The notes under the pieces are model-generated. The model saw only the letters and a program-made list of their open reading frames with translations, made no database searches and was not told the origin of the DNA. From CAIKMD01 sp036490955 (GTDB taxonomy: Bacteria; Pseudomonadota; Alphaproteobacteria; ATCC43930; CGMCC-115725): a stretch of DNA of 10,664 nucleotides. Shown one piece after another: positions 7,321 to 10,664 of this stretch. The stretch lies in contig DASXCX010000223.1 in the NCBI GenBank assembly GCA_036490955.1, forward strand, positions 1 to 10,664, read 5' to 3'. How positions within the stretch are numbered: position 1 is the stretch's first letter; every line of letters begins with the position of its first letter. The translations under genes and the position numbers were made by a program.

Positions 7321-9324
7321 ATGAGCGAGATGACGCAGAGGATCGATGCCCTCATGGCCGAGGGGGTGCGCTGCCAGCAAGCGGAGAATTTCGACGGCGC
7401 CGAGCGCGCCTATCGCGCCGTGCTGCGGCTCGATCCGACGCATCCGCAAGCCTTGGCACTGCTCGGCATGATCGCGGGCATGTTCGGCAATTTCCAAGTC
7501 GCGATCGACTATTTCCTGCGAGCCCTGCAACGCGACCCCGACAATGCCGACATCTATCACAATCTCGGCGAGACCTATCGTTTTCTCGAGGATCCCGGCA
7601 AGGCGTTACCCTGTTTCGAGAAGGCCGTTCAATTGCGGCCCGAGCTCCACATGGCTTATCGCAGTGCCGCCGACACGGCATTGGCGGCAAGCCGGAACGC
7701 ACAGAAGGCCGAACACGAGCAAGAGTTGAAGCGGATCGCGTTGCAGTATCTGCGGGTTCTCGGGAAGAAGTTGCAAGACGCCAAGCATCCCGAGGCGTTG
7801 CCGGTGCTGCGCGAAGCCATCGAACTCGGCCCGCGCGATATCGAGACCTTGATGGCTTTCGGTATTTGCCTAGCCGGTCACGGCATGCCCAGCGAAGCAG
7901 CCGATATTTTCCGCCGCGCCGTCGATGTCGATCCGAACCACGCAAATGCGTTTTGCGAACTCGGGAACGCGCTCTATTCGCTGCGGCGCTGGGCCGAGGC
8001 GAGAGAGGCGTTCCTCAGCGCGTTGCGGATCGCGCCCGATCACAAGGTTGCCCGTAGCAATCTCGTCACCTGCGATCTCATGCATTACCTTTACGAGGAT
8101 GAGTGGACGCCGACGGAGGTTTTCACGCGCCATTGTCGTTGGGGGGATGAGGTCACCGCCGAGGTCGCGCCGATGGCGGCGGCCGAAACCGCGCCTTTCG
8201 CCAACACACGCGATCCGGATCGACGTTTGCGCGTCGGCTTTGTTTCCGCCGATTTCAAGGACCACCCGGTTGCGCGATTCCTTGCCCCCCTCCTCGCGCA
8301 TTACGATCGCAGCGCGCTCGAACTTTATTGCTATGCCGAGCGCGAGCGCACCGACGCATACACCGAGGTGCTGCAGAATACCGGCGGCACCTGGCGAATG
8401 AGGAGCCGCAACGACTCCGATGCCGCGCTGCGCGAGCAGCTGCGGCGCGACGTCATCGATATCGTGATTGACCTGTCGGGCCAGACCGGCGGCACACACT
8501 TGCGCGCCCTCGCCATACGGTCGACTCCCTTGGCCGCGAGCTGGCTCGGTTATCCGGCCACGACCGGCCTGCCGACGATCGATTGGCGGATCACGGACGC
8601 GCTCGCCGATCCGGCCGGTTATGAACGCCATCACGTCGAGAAATTGCTGCGTCTGCCCGGCGGCTTCCTGTGCTATGAGCCGCGCGTGGACGCACCCGCT
8701 GTCGGGCCGCTGCCCGCGCAAACGCGCGGCACCGTCACCTTCGGCTCGTTCAATAACATCATGAAAGTGACGCCGGCGACAGTGCGGTGCTGGACGGGCA
8801 TCCTCGCCGCGGTACCCGGCTCGCGCTTGGTGCTCAAGGCGGGAAGTTTCGCCGATCCGCCATTGCGGGCAGCCTATCTGCAGCAATTCATCGACGCGGG
8901 TGTCGAGGCGCAGCGCCTGGATTTGCGCTCGCACCTCCTCGAGACTGGAGAGCATCTCGCCGCCTATAACGAGATCGATATCGGCCTCGATCCACTCGTC
9001 TATAACGGCACCACCACGACCTGCGAGGCGTTTTGGATGGGCGTGCCGGTGGTCACCCTGATCGGCGACCGTCACGCCGCGCGCGTCGGGTACGATCTGT
9101 TGAGCCGGATTGGTCTCAGCGAGCTCGCGGCGAAGGATGCGGATTCCTATATCGCGATCACGGCCGCACTCGCGACCGACTTACCGCGGCTGGCCCAAAT
9201 CCGGCGCGAGCTACGCCAGCGCACGCAGCGCTCAACGCTCTGCGATGCGGCGAATTTCGCTAAAGAATTCGAAGCCGGTTTGCGCGGCATCTGGCGCGAA
9301 TGGTGCGCGCAGCCCGCGCGCTGA
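7321..9324 (+). CDS. TPR-containing GT41 glycosyltransferase (OGT/SPINDLY-like), paralog 2
   Basis: The 667-aa protein shares the architecture of the gene at 4943: TPRs at about residues 10-125 and 160-245, a bridging helix region, then a GT41 domain (about 300-655) that aligns with paralog 1 along its full length. Landmarks are VSADFKDH (His315), WLGYPATTGLPTIDWRITD, FGSFNNIMK (Lys482), VYNGTTTTCEAFWMGVP (Asn562) and GDRHAARVG. Both proteins end in GIWREWC-like or QIWREWC-like sequence, so they are clearly duplicates that have diverged. One difference stands out: DL-x-G-H-T, widespread in this family, reads DLSGQT here (Gln388). ATG 7321 is preferred; the frame extends to GTG 7288 without added domain content. 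The ribosome site is weak (GGGG). Likely cytoplasmic protein O-glycosyltransferase with unknown donor and target, possibly distinct from paralog 1. Confidence 0.9.
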   Translation: MSEMTQRIDALMAEGVRCQQAENFDGAERAYRAVLRLDPTHPQALALLGMIAGMFGNFQVAIDYFLRALQRDPDNADIYHNLGETYRFLEDPGKALPCFEKAVQLRPELHMAYRSAADTALAASRNAQKAEHEQELKRIALQYLRVLGKKLQDAKHPEALPVLREAIELGPRDIETLMAFGICLAGHGMPSEAADIFRRAVDVDPNHANAFCELGNALYSLRRWAEAREAFLSALRIAPDHKVARSNLVTCDLMHYLYEDEWTPTEVFTRHCRWGDEVTAEVAPMAAAETAPFANTRDPDRRLRVGFVSADFKDHPVARFLAPLLAHYDRSALELYCYAERERTDAYTEVLQNTGGTWRMRSRNDSDAALREQLRRDVIDIVIDLSGQTGGTHLRALAIRSTPLAASWLGYPATTGLPTIDWRITDALADPAGYERHHVEKLLRLPGGFLCYEPRVDAPAVGPLPAQTRGTVTFGSFNNIMKVTPATVRCWTGILAAVPGSRLVLKAGSFADPPLRAAYLQQFIDAGVEAQRLDLRSHLLETGEHLAAYNEIDIGLDPLVYNGTTTTCEAFWMGVPVVTLIGDRHAARVGYDLLSRIGLSELAAKDADSYIAITAALATDLPRLAQIRRELRQRTQRSTLCDAANFAKEFEAGLRGIWREWCAQPAR

Positions 9325-9353
9325 GACGCCCCGCCGCGCCCTCAGGTCTCAGC
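9320..9353. terminator. Inverted repeat at the convergent gene junction, possible shared terminator
   Basis: GCTGAGAC (9320-9327) and GTCTCAGC (9346-9353) are a perfect 8-bp inverted repeat around an 18-nt GC-rich loop. The two stop codons fall inside it: the GT41 paralog 2 stop in the left arm and the hydroxylase stop in the loop. Neither side has a T-run, so efficient intrinsic termination is uncertain. The genes are separated by only 17 nt, leaving no other terminator. Confidence 0.35.
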
Positions 9354-10022
9354 CCACATTCGCAGTAGATTGTGATAGACGTTCAGCATCTGCATGGCGG
9401 CCGGGCTGCCGGGTAGCGCGCGATTGACCTCGCTGCGCGCGCGGTCGATATCGACGAGCAGCGCACGTTTGGCATCGTCGCGCACCATGCTCTGGATCCA
9501 AAAAAAAGACGAGACCCGCGCGCCGCGCGTCACCGGCATCACCCGGTGGAGGCTCGACGCGGGATAAAGAACCATATCGCCGGGAGGCAGCTTCACGCGC
9601 TGCGCGCCGAACACGTCCTCGACCACGAGTTCGCCGCCGTCATAGGCATCGGGCGCGGTGAGGAACAGCGTCGCGGCGAGGTCGCCGCGCACAGGACCCG
9701 GCGCGCCCGGCACGGTGATGAGTGCGTTGTCATTATGCGTGCCATAGGTCTCACCGCCCTGATAGCGATTGAAAAAAGGCGGACAGACGCGCAGCGGCAA
9801 GGCGAGCGCCATGAAGAGCGGGTTGCCGGCTAGCGCGCCGAGAATCGCCTCGCCGACCTGCCGGGCCGCGGGATGCGTGAGCGGCACCTCCTGGTTGTTC
9901 TTGACACGCTCGGCCATGAAGCCTGCGCTCCCGCGGCCGTCGACCCATTCCGCGCGATCGAGCAGCTTGCGGCATTCGGCCACCTGTTCAGGTTTTAGAA
10001 CCGCCGGGATGTGGTAGAGCAT
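9342..10022 (-). CDS. PKHD-type Fe(II)/2-oxoglutarate-dependent hydroxylase (PiuC/YbiX family)
   Basis: The 226-aa protein has the usual length of the PKHD-type hydroxylases PiuC/YbiX. The double-stranded beta-helix core carries the iron ligands His96 and Asp98 (THND), distal His159 (SLHRV) and Arg169, which would bind 2-oxoglutarate (RGARVSSFFWIQS). Family-typical PPFFNRYQGGETYG, DGGELV and KLPPGDMVLYPASSLH segments are present. The C-terminal helical tail (residues about 180-226) fits too. The reaction is oxidative hydroxylation using Fe(II), O2 and 2-oxoglutarate; the true substrate of this family is not established. Relatives often lie beside TonB-dependent siderophore receptors, but none is in view here. 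ATG 10022 is preceded by GGGAG (10031-10035) at an 8-nt spacing. It converges on GT41 paralog 2 and diverges from a small lipoprotein gene. Confidence 0.92.
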   Translation of the reverse strand: MLYHIPAVLKPEQVAECRKLLDRAEWVDGRGSAGFMAERVKNNQEVPLTHPAARQVGEAILGALAGNPLFMALALPLRVCPPFFNRYQGGETYGTHNDNALITVPGAPGPVRGDLAATLFLTAPDAYDGGELVVEDVFGAQRVKLPPGDMVLYPASSLHRVMPVTRGARVSSFFWIQSMVRDDAKRALLVDIDRARSEVNRALPGSPAAMQMLNVYHNLLRMWAET

Positions 10023-10044
10023 TCAGGATACTCCCGTGACAACG

Positions 10045-10063
10045 ATTGCGAGATTCGCGCAAT
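10045..10063. promoter_or_regulatory. 19-bp inverted repeat upstream of the hydroxylase, possible operator
   Basis: ATTGCG (10045-10050) and CGCAAT (10058-10063) form a perfect 6-bp inverted repeat with a 7-nt spacer. A smaller nested GCGA/TCGC dyad lies inside. It sits 22-41 nt upstream of the hydroxylase ATG and just upstream of the candidate lipoprotein promoter, a suitable place for a regulator of the divergent pair. No named regulator box was recognised. Confidence 0.3.
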
Positions 10064-10078
10064 GCACAGCTAGTTGAT

Positions 10079-10106
10079 TTGGTTTAGCGCCATTCGCGAT
10101 TACAAT
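10079..10106 (+). promoter_or_regulatory. Candidate sigma-70-type promoter of the 65-aa lipoprotein gene
   Basis: TTGGTT (10079-10084) and TACAAT (10101-10106) are separated by 16 nt, close to the -35/-10 consensus. Transcription would start near 10113, just before the CGGAG ribosome site (10117-10121) and the ATG at 10131, giving a very short leader. Assigned by eye. Confidence 0.45.
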
Positions 10107-10130
10107 AAGGGAAAAGCGGAGTATCCGGCC

Positions 10131-10328
10131 ATGACATACCGACTGTTTTTACTTGGTCTCACTTGCTGCACCCTATTAGGCTGCCAAGGAGACTTCGGAC
10201 GCGGGCCGCAGATCAACAGCGGCAGCTACGACTGGACCGACCAGGTGCGTGACGCGCGGGGCTTCCCGCTGCCCGGTTGGGGCGACATCATCCAAGGCGG
10301 CGGCGGCAGTTCCGGCAACATGCAGTAA
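10131..10328 (+). CDS. 65-aa small lipoprotein (hypothetical)
   Basis: From ATG 10131 the frame codes for 65 residues. The N-terminus has one Arg, then a hydrophobic core, and ends in the lipobox LLGC (residues 15-18), predicting lipidated Cys18. The mature 48 residues are polar, with an FGRGPQINSGSYDWTDQVRD segment and a Gly/Ser-rich tail (GGGGSSGN). A longer frame from 10074 exists, but ATG 10131 is chosen because it puts the signal peptide at the start and has CGGAG nine bases upstream. It appears monocistronic: promoter candidate at 10079-10106 and strong terminator at 10354. I recognise no family. An outer-membrane-anchored periplasmic lipoprotein is predicted. Like the 57-aa lipoprotein at 6970 it is tiny with its lipidation Cys at position 18, but the mature sequences are not alike. 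Confidence 0.78.
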   Translation: MTYRLFLLGLTCCTLLGCQGDFGRGPQINSGSYDWTDQVRDARGFPLPGWGDIIQGGGGSSGNMQ

Positions 10329-10353
10329 GCGAACCCCATTCTTTTCGGCACGG

Positions 10354-10390
10354 AAAGGCCCGCAACACAGCGTGTTCCGGGCCTTTTATT
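10354..10390 (+). terminator. Strong Rho-independent terminator after the 65-aa lipoprotein gene
   Basis: AAAGGCCCG (10354-10362) pairs with CGGGCCTTT (10378-10386). After a C/C mismatch the stem continues with AACAC (10364-10368) and GTGTT (10372-10376) around a 3-nt AGC loop. A T-rich tail (TTTTATTTA) follows. The A-run on the left arm could make it work in both directions. Confidence 0.92.
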
Positions 10391-10655
10391 TATCTCAATA
10401 TAACCAAATTAGATTAATTGGACTAACTAAAATAGAGACCGGCGCTAATCGTTATTCTTATATAATCGTTATATAGAAATAATACATATTTCCGATCAAC
10501 TTAACAATACTGTTGCAAGACAGACACAGCACTCACGTAATTAATCGTGGTACATAGATAATACTTGCCCTTCCGACAGGGAACGGGCGACCCTCGCCGC
10601 AGCGAAAAGCGTCCTTTTCGCCTCCGCGGACAAATATGACTGGGGGTCTCAATCA
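10391..10655 (+). promoter_or_regulatory. AT-rich non-coding region with repeats and a dyad, likely upstream region of a gene at the window edge
   Basis: This 265-base stretch has no credible gene and, for its first ~170 bases, is far more AT-rich than the rest of the window. TAATCGTTAT occurs twice in direct orientation (10446-10455 and 10463-10472, start to start 17 bases), and the core TAATCGT recurs at 10542-10548. The second copy lies inside TATATAATCGTTATATA (10459-10475), a perfect 7-bp dyad around TCG. A TTGCAA at 10513-10518 and GATAAT at 10557-10562 resemble promoter boxes but are not at consistent spacing. The last ~100 bases return to GC-rich sequence with hairpins. Confidence 0.5.
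10567..10621 (+). other. Hairpin-rich leader with mutually exclusive stems
   Basis: Three stems can form in the plus-strand RNA. The first pairs GCCCTTCC (10567-10574) with GGAA/GGGC (10580-10588, one bulged C). The second pairs GGCGA (10586-10590) with TCGCC (10594-10598). The third pairs GCGAAAA (10602-10608) with TTTTCGC (10615-10621). Stems one and two share 10586-10588, so they cannot both form fully. The block lies just upstream of the possible start codon at 10656. No known riboswitch class was recognised. Confidence 0.35.
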
Positions 10656-10664
10656 ATGAACACA
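10656..10664 (+). CDS. Possible start of a truncated gene (first three codons only)
   Basis: ATG AAC ACA at the window end, with GGGGG (10642-10646) nine bases upstream as a possible ribosome site, would begin a protein with Met-Asn-Thr. The long upstream region with regulatory-looking repeats fits a gene starting here, but three codons do not allow any identification. Confidence 0.3.

Noticed and set aside
7870..9075. 401-codon minus-strand open frame opposite GT41 paralog 2
   Set aside because: It is antisense to a well-supported GT41 domain; long antisense frames are common in GC-rich coding DNA, and the translation shows no recognisable fold or signal.
10391..10655. tRNA, small RNA or CRISPR repeats in the AT-rich region
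   Set aside because: No cloverleaf or T-loop consensus, and only two close repeat copies without regular spacers of CRISPR size.

Overview
The window reads as chromosomal DNA of a GC-rich Gram-negative bacterium, most likely an alphaproteobacterium. The reasons are a BBP2/OmpL-like beta-barrel porin, an AsmA-family protein, lipoproteins with canonical lipoboxes, strong GC bias at third codon positions, and two bacterial GT41 (O-GlcNAc transferase/SPINDLY-like) TPR glycosyltransferases. I cannot fix the order or genus. Only the last ~270 bases are clearly AT-rich and non-coding.

Layout. (i) 2-697 (+) is the 3' part of an NAD-dependent sugar-nucleotide epimerase, closed by an intrinsic terminator. 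(ii) 768-2431 (-) holds a weakly supported 54-aa membrane protein and a 450-aa porin with its own terminator and a candidate sigma-54 promoter. (iii) A 436-base divergent intergenic region follows. (iv) 2868-9324 (+) is a co-directional group: AsmA-like protein, GT41 paralog 1, a 57-aa lipoprotein, and GT41 paralog 2. (v) 9342-10022 (-) is a convergent PKHD-type Fe(II)/2-oxoglutarate hydroxylase (PiuC/YbiX family). (vi) 10131-10328 (+) is a divergent 65-aa lipoprotein with a candidate promoter and a strong terminator. (vii) 10391-10655 is an AT-rich regulatory-looking stretch with repeats, a dyad and a hairpin-rich leader. It runs into a possible start codon at 10656 that the window end cuts off.

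Working together. The envelope theme is clear: porin, AsmA, two lipoproteins and sugar-nucleotide enzymes. The most notable group is the pair of diverged GT41 enzymes flanking a tiny lipoprotein, next to a 2OG hydroxylase. A joint protein-modification pathway is possible but is inference only. No CRISPR array, tRNA, rRNA, insertion sequence or prophage signature was seen.
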